Shown in pieces: positions 11,401-22,979 of a stretch of DNA of 64,000 nt. The translations under genes and the position numbers were made by a program. The DNA is taken from the NCBI GenBank assembly GCA_965153355.1, contig OZ231127.1, positions 12,648,001 through 12,712,000 of the forward strand, written 5' to 3'. Below the pieces are notes generated by a model, which did no database searches, had not been told where the DNA came from, and was given only the letters and a program-made list of their open reading frames with translations. Position 1 is the first letter of the stretch; each line of letters opens with the position of its first letter. The stretch is from Flaccisagitta enflata (lineage: Eukaryota; Chaetognatha; Sagittoidea; Aphragmophora).

Positions 11401-14400
11401 CACCTTCATTCAATGAAAAATGGACTGTAGCAGTATGTTCAGTCGTGTGAGCTAATTCAAATTCAGCATCCCGTAATTCAAACTGTCTTATGGGATCACC
11501 CTCATTATTATCATACTGAGCTTTCAGCTCGATAACCTTCTCCGCTTCCTTGAGCTGAGCCTCAGATTGAGTTCCATGTAAAATGTCTGTTTGTAATGTT
11601 ACCTCAGGTACAGTGGGACAAACTGTTGTTGTGCATTCAATGTCAGCTGTGGCAGTATGTTCAGTCATGTGAGCTAGTTTTATCTCGGCATCCTGTAATT
11701 CAAACTGCATTATTGGGTCACCCTCATCACTTTCATACCAAGCTTTCAGCATAGTTTCCTTCTCTGCTTTGGTGAGCAGAGTATGAGATTGAGTTCCATG
11801 TGAAGTTTCTGTTCGTGATGTTGCCTCAGGTATGATGGGACCAATTGTTGTTGTGCATTCCATGTCAGCTGTGGCAGTATGTTCAGTCATATGAGCAAGT
11901 TTTATCTCAGCATCCTGTAATTCAAACTGTCTTATTGGATCACCCTCATCACTATCATAGTGGGCTTTCACCATGATTTTCTTCTCAGCTTTGTTGAGCA
12001 AAGGATGAGATTGACCTCCCTCTGAAATGACTGTTTGTGATGTTGCCTCAGGAAGAATTGGACACACTTTTGTTGGCATACCATGTTCTATAGGGTCACT
12101 GAAAATCTTCGATGGCGCTACTACAAATAGCTTTATTTTGTCATCCTGCTTAGCCAGTGATTCAGTGACATCTTTTCTCTCCATTTCACATACTTCCTGG
12201 ATATCAGATGTTGAAGGCCAAAACGTTTCTGCATGGTCCTCACATAATTCTATTTCTGTTGTGCTTATCATTCCACTCTGTGTTTCCTTAAATTCATCCT
12301 TGTCATTTACAGCCATAGGTATTTCTTCCAATTCCTCACTTTTTATTTCTTTAATTCTAGCCCTTTCTTCACTGTTGAGCTCAACAACCTTGGCAATTTC
12401 ACGAAAAACTTCTGTTTTGGCCTCATTAACAATATTTCTCTGGTGAATCTTATTCTCCGATCTTTTTACTTTACTGACTATATCTCTCATAACTGGTTCA
12501 CTTAGGTGGACCTGTTCCATTTTTTTCTCTTTTAGAATTTCAAACTTGTTCACTTTCTCTGGTAACTCTGCTAATACTTGGCTTTTCCTCTGCTGCATAA
12601 CAGCTTTAAAATTCTTAACCTCCTCAACAAAGTCAGGGATTTCAGAGAGAACTCCATCCTTCTCATCTTTAATGATTTTCTTCTGCATTTTCTCATCCTC
12701 AAGATGCTCAACTTCTTTTAGCAAATCTGTCAAAACTACTTTTTTTATCTTCATTTGTTCATTCTTTTTCTGTTTTAGAGTTAGCCAATTGTTGGCCTCC
12801 TGTGGTAGATCCTGCAACACTTCTGATTTTTGTTGTTTGACAACTGCCTTAGCTATGGCATTCTTTTCTACCGTTTCTGGGATTTGGGCTATCATTTCAT
12901 CATTAATCCTCCTAATGGTTTCTCTTTGCTCCCTTTCGTCTTCCAGTCTGTGTACCTCATTTTTCAAATCTGTCAGCACAACTTTATTGCGTTGAATATG
13001 TTCAGTTTTTTGCTCCTTAAGATGCTGTAGACTATCTGCACCCTGTGGCAGCTCCTGCAAGACAAGAGACTTCTGTTGCTTCACAATTCCCTTTGCATTC
13101 ATATCTTTTTCCACCATTTCTGGTATTTGGGCAATCATTTCATCCTTGATTATCTTTAAATGATTTCTTTTAGCATTCTCATCTTCTAATCGATGGACCT
13201 CATTTTTCAGATCAGTTAGTACAACCTCATTGCGCAGTATCTGTTCTTTCTTCTGCTCTGTAAGATTTTGCCAATTCTCTGCACCCTGTGAGAGCTCCTG
13301 CAACATGAGAGTTTTTTGTTGCTTCACAATAGCCCTAGCTTGGCAATCATTTTCCACATATTCTGGAATCTGGGCAATCATTTCATTCTTGATCATTTTG
13401 ACAGCATTCCTTTGTTCTCTTTCATCTTCCAATCTATGAACTTCATTTTTCAAGTCCAACAGAACAACTTGATTGCGTAGCATCTGCTCAGTCTTGTGCT
13501 CTTTTAAAGCTTTTAGACTATTTACCCCTTGTGGAAGCTCTTGCAACATGAGAGTTTTTTGTTGCTTGATAACTGCCTTTGAGTTCACATCTTTTTCCAC
13601 TTTTTCTGGGATTTCAGCAATCATCTTATCCTTGATTATTTTGAATGAATCCTGTTGCTCTCTCTCCCATTCCAGTCTGAGAACCTCTGGTGCTGACTCA
13701 AATTCCGTAGTTGTCACAACTTCTGCCATTTCTTTTGTTTCTTCACCTTGTTTCATAACACTACATTCAATCTTGTCACTTGTCAAATCAGCTTCTAGGA
13801 GAGATTCTGATTTCTTTGGTAAGTTTGGCAAAAAGGCTTGATCAAGCATATCATGTTCTATAGGGTCACTGAAAATCTTTGATGGCGCTATTACAAAAAG
13901 CTTTATTTTGTCATCCTGCTTAGCCAGTGATTCAGCGACATCTTTTCTCTCCATTTCACATACTCCCTGGATGTCAATAGCCCTAGCTTGGGCATCATTT
14001 TCCACATATTCTGGAATCTGGGCAGTCATTTCATTCTTGATCATTTTGACAGCATTTCTTTGTTCTTTTTCATCTTCCAATCTATGAACTTCATTTTTCA
14101 AGTCCAGCAGAACAACTTGATTGCGTAGCATCTGCTCAGTCTTGTGCTCTTTTAAAGCTTGTAGACTTTTTACCCCTTGTGGAAGCTCTTGCAACATGAG
14201 AGTTTTTTGTTGCTTGATAACTGCCTTTGAGTTCACATCTTTTTCCACTTTTTCTGGGATTTCAGCAATCATCTTATCCTTGAGTAATTTGAATGAATCC
14301 CGTTGCTCTCTCTCACATTCCAGTCTGAGAACCTCATTTTTCAAATCATTCAGCACAATTTGATTGCGTGATATCTGCTCAGTCTTCTTGTCTTTTAGAG

Positions 14401-16525
14401 TTTGTAAACCATCAGCACCTTTCGAAATTTGTTCTAAAACTAGTGTTTTATTCTGCCTAACAACTGCCTTTGCATTGGTCTCTTTTTCTACAGTTTCTGG
14501 GATTTGAGCAATGATTTCATCCTTGATCATTTTGTTAAAACATTGTTGTTCTCTCTCATCCTCTAATCTTTTGACCTCGTTTTTCAGATCACTCAGAACA
14601 ATCTGATGGCAAACCACCTGTTCAGACTTTTGCTCTTTTAAGATTTGAAAGTTATTTGCACCCTGTGGCACATCTTTCAACACTAAAGTTTTTTGCTGTT
14701 TCACTACTTCTTTTGTATTTTTGTCTCTTTCAACACTTTCTGGTATTTGCGCAATCATCTTATCCTTCATTCCCTTAACAATATTCCTTTGTTCCCTCTC
14801 ATCTTCCAGTTTGTTGACCTCATTTTTCAAGTCTGTAAAAACAATTTGATTAAGCAACATCTGCTCAGACTTTTGCTCCTTTAGGATTTGCAAGTTATTT
14901 GCACCCTGTGGCACATCCTTTAGTACAAGAGACTTTTGTTGTTTTACAACTGCCTTTGCATTTGTGTCTCTTTCAACACTTTCTGGTATTTGGGCTATCA
15001 TTCTATCCTTTATTCCTTTTACAACATTTCTCTGTTCTTTCTCATCTTCCAATTTGTTGACCTCATTTTTCAAATTTTTCAGAACAACTTGATTGCGCTT
15101 CATGTGTTCATCTTTCATTTCACGAAGTACAGTTATCTCACCAGCAGCGCTCTCAATTAGGGGGAAACTTTCTTTTGACTTTTGTCTCGTGACCCTTTTA
15201 TGCTGAGTTAAGGAGTTCATTTCAGATGCTGCATCAGGTAATGCTTGCAGTACAAGCTTCTTTCTATCTGATACTTCTTTTTGCATTTGTGCATCAGTCT
15301 GCTTAATTTCAAAAGAGTCTCTGATGTCACCTAACAATGCCTTTGTCATTGCAGTATGTTTTTGTTTGTCAGATATCAAAGAATTCATTTCTTTGGATGC
15401 TTCTGGTATTTCCCTCAAAACTTTTTCATTGATAAGTTTAACCTCTGCCTTCATGTCCTGTAGTTTCTTTGCTTCCTTTTCCTTTTGTTCCACTGCTGCT
15501 GTCAAAGACGGTAATATAGCTCTCAAAGATGTTTGAGCATCAAGCTTTGCACCTTTCAATTGATCCATGGAATCAACACCACAAGGGAGCTCTTCATGTA
15601 TGCAATTCATCATTTGTTTCATTTTTTCCTTCTCTTCAAGGTGCTTCAAAACTACTGGCGGAATTTTTTCAATGACTTTGTCATTATCCTGCTTTATTGA
15701 ATCTTTAATCTGCTTTTCATCTTCCATTCTTTTAACTTCCAAAATTAAATCCAACATTACTGACTTACTCAATTCTTTTTGTTCCTGTTTGCTTTTCTTC
15801 AGAACTTCCATTTCATTGACACCCAAAGGAAGCTCATTGAAGATATGGTTCTTTTGTATTTCCACTTCAGCATCTAAATCATTGCTAAAATCAGATATTG
15901 AAGTAATTGTATTACTGTTGTCAGCACTTGCTTTCTTTATCACATTTTCCTTCTCATCTTTCAATGATTTGGGAGACAAAACAAAATCATTTCTCTCCTT
16001 CACTTTATTTTCTTCTTGTTTTGAAATTTCCAAAAATGTATGTTCTGACGGTTGCTCTGAGAATTGATCAAGAAATACCATTTCAACAAAACGCTTGGAG
16101 GGACTTGCTTTTACTTCACAAATGCTGATGTGACGCTGGATAACTGATGTGGAACCCATATCAGCTTTAAACTCTGATTGAAATTTACCTTTCCCTTGTT
16201 CACTTTCTTTGGCTTCTCCACGCTCTTTGAAATCATCAAGTAATGGAGAAGTAATGAAATCATCACAGCTATTATGCTTGTTCATATCATCGCAACTAAC
16301 TTGGCCTTTTGACTTTGGGTAAATGATCAAGAGATTTGAGTGGAATTCTGGCACTGGATTTACAAAAAGGTATGTAGATGAGGAGCAGTGAATGTTATCA
16401 CTAAAATATTCACCTCCAGTAGATGGCAAATATTCACACTTAACATTCATTGTGACAGGGTTCATGTGAGCATCCTGTACTTCCAACATTGTATCCAGAT
16501 TCTTAGTACCATGTATAATGTTCAT
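8495..16525 (-). CDS. Gene 1, giant exon of a repeat protein of unknown function
   Basis: One uninterrupted frame of 2,677 codons runs from ATG (16525) to a donor, AGG|GTGAGT, at 8495/8494; without splicing it would stop at 8483. An in-frame TAG lies just upstream of the ATG. The protein is Lys/Glu-rich and strongly helical. Approximate layout: unique N-terminus 1-220; repeat block 1 at 222-850; linker 850-947; block 2 to about 1420; three 80-aa 'DEGDPI.QFEL.DAE' repeats about 1500-1710; acidic linker; block 3 about 1930-2250; acidic tail with a Glu run near 2490-2530. The blocks use a roughly 81-aa unit built of two similar halves, 'VL.ELPQGA..L..LK' and 'MIAQIPE.VE', with 13 IPE-type halves. 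I recognise no known family. A cytoskeletal or scaffold role is only a guess. It is paralogous to gene 2. Confidence 0.85.
9740..10740 (-). repeat. Intragenic duplicate of repeat block 1 (block 3 of gene 1)
   Basis: This segment is almost the same at DNA level as the start of block 1 (about 14,380-15,600). Both begin ELPCGVDSMDQL and run through identical LPSLTAAVEQKEKE, LPDAASEMNSLTQHKR and FPLIE..AGEI stretches. Block 3 lacks one 81-aa unit present in block 1. On each side of it lies a copy of 'NENKI.ADISKEYEHTK' (nt 9719-9765 and 10733-10779), which may mark the duplication ends. Confidence 0.8.
11400..12060 (-). repeat. Three tandem 80-aa repeats inside gene 1
   Basis: The protein repeats 'DEGDPI.QFELQDAEIKLAH' three times, each followed by MTEHTATAD and 'PEAT' segments. 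At DNA level the copies are clearly related but diverged. The unit differs from the 81-aa IPE repeat and does not occur in gene 2. Confidence 0.8.
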
Positions 16526-16612
16526 TGTCTAATATTGATATAAAGCTCATTACAATTTGTGAGACTTCCTAAAAAGAAGTGAGTTGCAATAAGCATCAGT
16601 ATAGTGGGCTGT

Positions 16613-17224
16613 ACTATCTTGGTCAAAATAAGAGTCCTCACAATTGAATTTAGTTCTTAAACCTTGAATATTGATCAGAAAAACCTGTTTTCTTATTACA
16701 GAAGTTTATTTTAGCGTACTTTGGCACTGGATATTGCTTGTATAGTGATTTTTATAGTGTCATATAGCAGCATCACCGATTTGCGTGTGACAGGTTTCTC
16801 ATCTCCTTTATCTGTTTTTGCCATTTACGTTTTATGGTGAGGCTTGTACTAATTTTGTTTTAAAATCTAAACGATTTTAGCAAATGAGCTCTGCTTGGTG
16901 GCAAATGAAAGCTCTTTTGAAGCTCTTTACAACGGTCACCAATTTTCTTATGTTTCTATAATTTCTATGTATGGAAAATATCCAAGTGAAGCTGCTGGAA
17001 TTTCAAAAACAGAAATCAATGATTTTTACCTTAGAAATCAAAATGAATCATTTTACTCTTTCTTCTGTAAAATCTAAACGAATTGAGCTACAGAGGTCTG
17101 CTTGGTAGCATTAAATTGCATTTTCGCAGAGCTTTCTCATGGTCACCAATTTTTATATGTTTTTTTGAATTATCTAGCCACAATGTAAGAAAACATGGCG
17201 GACTCTTAATTTGACCAAGATAGT
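16613..17224. mobile_element. Fold-back MITE
   Basis: Inverted ends: 'actatcttggtcaaaataag' at the left and its near-complement (cttaatttgaccaagatagt) at the right. The inner arms share 'gctctgcttggtggcaa' type sequence in degenerate form. No coding capacity. Confidence 0.6.
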
Positions 17225-17436
17225 AATAGAGTGAAAACTGAGATCATTTTCAGATGGCTTAATACTAGGGAATTAAAATCAAAGAGCACCTTACACAATT
17301 AGTAACTTAACAAATCTATAAGTTCCTTGTAACTATTGCTCTACCACATTTGCCCGGAAAATTTCAATGTTCTCAGTAAGAAAAACTTTATCTAATACAC
17401 TACTACCTAGCACAAAAGTCTTTGCCCACTAGAGGA

Positions 17437-18312
17437 AACAAGGCCAACACCTATAAGTCGCGTGCGAGACTTATAATTACTTTATTACATACCGTATTTC
17501 CTGTATTTATCGCCCCCCCTCTAATTAGCGCCCCCCTTTTGGAGAAAGTGAGAGCTTATAAGAAATATATACTTTTAGAAAAAATTTTTTTTTAAGTTAT
17601 TGTAAATCAAATTGTTTTTTAACATAAAAGATATAAGAATGGTATGCCATGTAAAAATATTCTTTGTTTTAATGTTTTTTTTTGCATTGAAATATGAAAT
17701 ATTTATTCAAAACATTAAATTTCATATAAAATGATCTATACATAAGTGTAGGAGGGGGCGCTAATTGCAGGTTAAAATTGACAATATTTCATTTTAATTT
17801 CAAAAGCGCCCGGGGCGCTAATTACAGGAAATACGGTAACCACATAACTAAAATGACTTTCATTGAATTCAAATGTTATAAGATGACTTAAAATGATTTA
17901 AAATGACCTAAAATGACTTAAAATGACCAAATTGACTTGAATTGACCTAAAATGACTAAAATGACCCAGTGACTAAAATGACTTAAATTGACTTAAATTG
18001 ACTTAAAATGACTTTAAATGACTTAAATTGACCTAGAATGACTTATATTGAATTTAACTGACCTAAATTGACTTAAATTGATCTAAAATCACTAAAATGC
18101 TGAAAACCATTAAAATAACTCAAATGACATAAATTGACTTAAACTGACTTTAAATGACCAAAAATGACTTAAAATGCTCTAATTTGACTTTAAATGACCT
18201 AATTTACTTAAAATGAGTTAGTAGGAATAAAACGGATAAAAAAAGTAAAGTGTGACCAACCGACCGACCAACCGACCAACCGGGGTGTAGAGTCGCGTAG
18301 CACGCGACTAAA
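17437..18312 (-). mobile_element. Family A element (minus) interrupted by a MITE
   Basis: On the minus strand the head at 18,312 is TAGTCGCGTGCTACGCGACT, followed by CTACACC, a GGTTGGTC core and a minisatellite of AAGTCATTTTA type. The tail at 17,440-17,470 is GCACGCGACTTATAGGTGTT, then GGCCTTGTTT. The sequence is split at 17,490 by a TA-flanked MITE (17,492-17,836). Confidence 0.75.
17492..17836. mobile_element. TA-flanked MITE with CCGTATTTCCTGTA ends
   Basis: Terminal inverted repeats are CCGTATTTCCTGTA(T/A)TTA.CGCCCC at the left and its complement at the right, with TA on both sides (17,490-17,491 and 17,837-17,838). The element is 345 bp, AT-rich and without coding capacity. It sits inside a family A element and is therefore younger. 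The TA target suggests a Tc1/mariner-type partner. Confidence 0.8.
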
Positions 18313-18906
18313 AATTCATTTATTCATTACATATTAACAAATTGAGGGATCTTTTTTTTTCAGTACTTGATCTGATGTCCTACTTAGGGCATGACCGCAT
18401 ATATTTTATATAGTAACTATTTGCAGAGCTTTGATATGTATTCTAAGAGGACTTGTCACCTGAACATTTGTGCAAATCTTTTTCCAAAGCTCAATTGACA
18501 TTAAAGGGTTCTAAACTTAACTGATATCTGGGTATTGTGGGACGATTGACGGATAAAAAAATCCATTATGACAAGCTTAATCTAAGAAGACATTACCTAA
18601 CTCCATATCTTCAGGCTCATGAAAATGGAATCATCTGAATCTTTTTCACCATTTTCGGAAAAGGTATGTCATCTTTAAATCACTCTAATTTTTATATGGT
18701 TTTAGCCACAGCAGTGGTTGGTCTCAAATGATAGATCTTTTGATGTAGTTTCTTAATCTCATAAGTTTTCCTTACTTCCAGAAGTATAGTTATCATTGTT
18801 CATAGGTGAACAAAGAGTTTTGTCCTAGGTAGTATTGTTAGATGTTTCAGACTTTTTTTACGGTCTAACGGATCTCAAGGAACCAATAAGTTTTATCTGT
18901 TATAGG

Positions 18907-19222
18907 CAGGGGTGTTTAAAGTTGAGCCTTCCCCCCCCCCCCCCGGTGGGGGGGGAATAAAATCAAAGGGTTTGGAGATGGGGAAGAAAATCAAAAGCTT
19001 GAAAAAAAAAAAAGAATTTTTTTAAAGATTCAACACTTTTGGTAGTACCAAAAGGTAAAATACAATTACCACAACACAATTTAACACTGTTTAAACCTAA
19101 GATATAGGTTTGAGAGGGAGAAAATCAAAGATTTTGTAAAGCGACGCAACATGTCACGGGGAAGAAAATCAAAGGCAGGGGGGGGAATAAAATCAAAAGC
19201 CGCTCAACTATATACACCCCTG
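18907..19222 (-). mobile_element. hAT-like MITE, family E, copy 2
   Basis: Same CAGGGGTGT.TA.AGTTGAGC inverted ends and 'gaagaaaatcaaa' interior as copy 1, in the opposite orientation. It is flanked on both sides by GTTATAGG, a perfect 8-bp target duplication, which is the length typical of hAT elements. Confidence 0.85.
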
Positions 19223-19818
19223 GTTATAGGTGGAATTCTGGTATTGCCAACATAAGAGATAAAAGAAAACTAATTGAAGGGTCCATGAACTTATACATGT
19301 TACAGGTGGAATTCCGTTGCTGGCGGGTCCGTTGGAGTGGGGTTTAACTGTATAGTTAAAACCTGCTATGATGGATTCAAGAGTAACAGAAATCCCCCCA
19401 CAAAAACAAGTAACATGGGGTTACAAGATTGTCGCTGACGATGCGCAGGGACATAAAACCCCCACCCACAAATTTGTCTGGGTGGCAAAGCCAAAATCAT
19501 GTTCTATTGTGGTCCTCACTGTGTAAGTGAAATACTGCCCCTCCCTAACCATATGCAACTTTTGCCCCGTGTCGGTCTTGTTTTACTTTGTATAGCTTCA
19601 TTTCCAGTTTTAAATGTGTCATGAAGATAAGATTATTTCCAGGACATCCATGGAATTGAACAGTAAAAAATTGCAAATTCTCATCTTCCCGGTGCTTCTT
19701 TAAGAATTGGGCTAACTCTTCTAATTGGTGTGTAATGCCCCGTCTTATGAATATGTTATGGTTGAAAAAAATCAAACCATAAAGTTTTGATCTAATCTTT
19801 GAAATCGAAACTCTGTTA

Positions 19819-20317
19819 TTTTTAGTCGCGTGAACGCGACTCTAGGAGCCGCTATGTTGGTCGGTCGGTCGGTCTGTTGGTCAGTCCGTCACATTTTTGA
19901 AATATAGGCTTTATGGTTGTTTTAAAGGTTATTGAAGGTTATTAAAGGTAATTATAGGTAATTTTTGGTAATTATAGGTAATTTTAGGTAATTTTAGGTA
20001 ACTATAGGTAAATATAGGTATTTTAGTAATTTATATCATATAAGTCAGAAAAGTTGTCTGGGACTATAAATTGAGGTAATTATAGGAAATATAGGAAATA
20101 ATGGTTAATTATAGGTGATTATAGATAATTTTTGGTAATTTGATGTAATTGTAGGTAATTATAGGTATTTACAGGTAGTTGTAGGTAAATGTAGGTAATT
20201 ATAGGAAGATATAGGTACATAGTTATCTTCATTATCTTTATTACCTTAATTACCTTAATTACCTTTATTACCTTTATTACCCTTATTACCACGCGACTAA
20301 GGTTTGTTGACCTTGTT
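19819..20317 (+). mobile_element. Family A element with TAGGTAATTA minisatellite
   Basis: The head is TTTTTAGTCGCGTGAACGCG, followed by a GTCGGTCG core. The interior is a degenerate 10-12 bp 'aggtaattat' array. The tail is CACGCGACTAAGGTTTGTTG, whose AAGGT..ACCTT stem is followed by TGTT. Confidence 0.75.
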
Positions 20318-20538
20318 AGATATGATCAAGGAATACAATCATGTCAAAGCCTAGATTTATGCCACCCAAAAAAAGCAACCAAGAAGCCAACCAAAAAAAT
20401 AAAAGACATTGAGGATCTTTGAAGGACTAAAATGTGTGTTCAATGTAACTTAACAATCAAGTAACATACTATCAAGTGAACAGCTTAAAAGTTGAAATGA
20501 ATGGATGAATGGATCAAATGATGCGTGACTGTTGTTAG

Positions 20539-21074
20539 TTAGCTACTGTAAGAAGTTTTATTAACCTCAAAAGATAGGGTATTAATGAAAAATTGTTTGG
20601 GATGCAAATAAGCCACAGACACATGCTTTATGTAGATTTCAGTGTAATTGTCCAATTCATTTTGAATTTTGTTTTGAAATACTTTGTTTGTTTTGGAAAG
20701 TGCATTTTCTGTTGATTTGCATGGTTTGATATTTTTGAGATCTTTGTGAATGGAGGGCTGTTGACACTCATTCATTTCAATGGCATTGTCAAGACTGGGC
20801 TCCTCTGTGATAGTTTCCTCTTCTCTGAGAAGTACCTCCTCAATATCATCAAATTCACCAATATTGACTTCCATCATGGGCTCAAGCAGTTCAATGTTTA
20901 ATCTTGGAAAACCTTCGGGATTATCCATAAACTGTTCATTTGAAGTTTCTTCATCATCATCAGCAGATAATTCAATGGTGAAATATGCTAAGGCATCTTT
21001 AAGAAAAGAGCCAGACTTTGTCGATTCCTGATATGACATGTTGACCTTTGTTTTAAGAATCACTGGGAGAACAT
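20539..21074 (-). CDS. Gene 3, terminal exon of a small gene 2-like protein
   Basis: On the minus strand a strong acceptor (ttgtttttttccag) precedes 21074. The exon is open for about 178 codons to a stop at 20539-20541. It would need a preceding exon ending in phase 1, which I could not find. The peptide is acidic (DDDEETSNEQ; FDDIEEVLLREEE). Two pieces resemble gene 2: 'YFTIELSADDDEET' against gene 2 'FFTVELEQEILTDD', and the end 'YIKHVSVAYLHPKQ' against the gene 2 C-terminus 'YKKYVSVVYHAPRS'. The helical repeats are absent. It may be a reduced paralogue or the 3' end of a longer gene. The similarity is short and judged by eye. Confidence 0.5.
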
Positions 21075-21184
21075 CTGGAAAAAAACAATTAACAGACATT
21101 ATAAGCCAAAAATTGTATGCTTCACAAGTTGTTTGAATTGAACTTAAGTACAAATTGATGAAATTTTGCTTCTAAATACACAAA

Positions 21185-21402
21185 AACAAGGCCGGATACA
21201 CGGCTACCCCAGTCGCGTGCGGGTGGGCAGGGGCCATATTTGAGGTCACTTGATCATTTGGGCAGGAGCAGTGAGCCAAAGACCAAAAAAACCAAAAAAA
21301 AAGTAAAGTGTGACAGACCAAAGCACAGACCGATGGACCTACGGACCGAGGGATCAACGGACCGACAAAGCGGGGTGTAGAGTTGCGTAGCACGCAACTA
21401 AA
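21185..21402 (-). mobile_element. Family A element (minus), short form
   Basis: The head on the minus strand is TAGTTGCGTGCTACGCAACT, followed by CTACACCCCGCTTTGTCGGT. The tail is GCACGCGACTGGGGTAGCCG, then TGTATCCGGCCTTGTTTT. Here the head arms read GTTGCG/CGCAAC: both changed together from the usual GTCGCG/CGCGAC, and the hairpin is preserved. The element lies about 110 bp upstream of the gene 3 exon. Confidence 0.8.
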
Positions 21403-21659
21403 GATTTCTTTGTACCTCAAATTCAATGGTTTGTGCCAAGACCTCATCAATTGGTCTAAGTTAAAATTTTCTCAATGAATAAATTTGAAGTGCTTTTCAG
21501 TGTGAAAGTATATGGACAAAATACAATGCAATAATCCCTTAATTCCAACAATTTGTAATAAAATACTTCCATTGACATTCAAAGTGACAAAATGGCGATA
21601 ATTTTTAAAAATGTCTCAAACACACAAGCAGATGGACAACAGAGCCCATAAGGAACCTA

Positions 21660-21845
21660 TGCTTAGGTACATGGGAGATTATGATGCTGGGATTTGGGCC
21701 CTGAGGCTGAGATTTGGGACTGGGATCTGGACCTTGGGGCTGGGATCTGGGTCTTAAGGCTGAGATTTTGGCGTTGAGACTGGGATTTGGGCTTCAAGGC
21801 TAAGATTTGGACCTAGAGGCTGGGATTTGAGTCTCAGGGGAAAGG
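21660..21845. repeat. G-type minisatellite
   Basis: About eight degenerate copies of a 20-21 bp unit such as GGCTGGGATTTGGGCCTTGA. The same unit occurs at 480, 24,820, 29,450, 58,450 and 59,120. Confidence 0.8.
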
Positions 21846-22616
21846 GGGGTGACACAGAAGCAGAAGATGAAGTACCAGTAGCCCAAGAGCAAAATGTGGT
21901 CGGCAATACCATCTAGCTCATAAATAAAAGGACAGCTGGATAAAAGTTAGCGTTTTCACCCACTGAAAGAAATATATAATCAAATGAATTATTTTTTTAT
22001 TATCATATGGTATTTTGATTTATCAAGTGCTTTTGTTTTGAGTTTCTATTGGTTTGGTCTATGATTTTTCATCTCAAATCAGTGTATTCTCAATTTTTCA
22101 ATAAGTAATAAACTATCATTGAATCAATTTTGTTTTGTTTTTTTGATAAAAAATAAGTTAAAACAATATAATCAACTGCAGCCTTCAATTAAAAACCTCT
22201 AGAAAAGATTTTGGGAATGTGATAGTTTGTCTTCAAAATGCGGTCATTTGAAAACAGATTGAGCTAATGAGCTCTTTTTTGTCATAAATGGATGATTTTT
22301 TGATATAGTTTATTAATGTAATTTCATTTTTTAAGGATATTGAAGTTAAGCTGCGGTGAATATGAGTAGGTGTCTGAATATTTATGAGCCAGATAGTAGC
22401 TGTAACCCTCCTTAATATGTAAGTGATTGTTGATGATGGTTGGCAGGGAAAACCATCTGTTTTTTGTTTGTTACTGCGTGCCAATGACTAGGGGGTGATA
22501 TCAGCGGGGATAAAAAAGCTTGCTCGGAAAAGATTTTTAGCAATTTGACTAAAGCGAGGACACTGAATAAATAAATCACAAGTCCTCAGCATTACTCGTT
22601 TTAATGTTTTACAAAC
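21846..22616. other. Spacer without recognisable features
   Basis: AT-rich sequence. The short frames lack coding character. I see nothing further here. Confidence 0.5.
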
Positions 22617-22979
22617 TTTTTAGTCGCGTGCACGCGACTCTACACGTTGGTCTGTCGGTCGGTCCGTCGGTCCGTCGGTCCGTCGGTCCGTCGGTCCGTC
22701 GGTCCGTCCTGCAACGTTTCTAAATTTTTGATGTTGTTTATCAGTTTTTAACATTTTTTAACATTTTTAACATTTTTTAAAATTCTTTAACATTTTTTAA
22801 CATTTTCTGGCATTTTTGGCATTTCAACATTTTTTAACCTTTTTAACATTTTTTTACATTTTTTTTACATTTTTTTACATTTTTTAACATTTCTTAACAT
22901 TTCTTAACATTTCAACATTCCGTTACATTTTGTTTGTCATTTCCAGACGCACGCGACTGTTGCCCTCTTGGGCTTGTTT
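22617..22979 (+). mobile_element. Family A element with TTTTTAACATT array
   Basis: The head is TTTTTAGTCGCGTGCACGCG, then a GGTCCGTC core of about eight tetranucleotide pairs and an array of 'attttttaac' units. The tail is CGCACGCGACTGTTGCCCTC, whose GCCC-tctt-GGGC stem is followed by TTGTTT. Confidence 0.75.

Larger units (their letters stand above)
16526..20538. other. Repeat-filled spacer between genes 1 and 3
   Basis: Contains a fold-back element (16,613-17,224), an A-type element with a nested MITE (17,437-18,312), E copy 2 (18,907-19,222), a C-type tail remnant (19,397-19,470) and an A-type element (19,819-20,317). A possible 3' splice site (tatatcaatattag) directly precedes the gene 1 ATG, so upstream untranslated exons may lie here. 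I see no coding exon. Confidence 0.5.

Noticed and set aside
8831-16128. Plus-strand frames of 60-166 codons inside genes 1 and 2
   Set aside because: Antisense shadows of the giant exons. Their repeated pattern mirrors the sense repeats.
8495-16525. Similarity of the 'ELP...LK' repeat to beta-thymosin or WH2 actin-binding motifs
   Set aside because: Only the LP pair and some Lys/Glu positions agree. The spacing from the Pro to the following Lys pair is too long and the LKKT core is missing.
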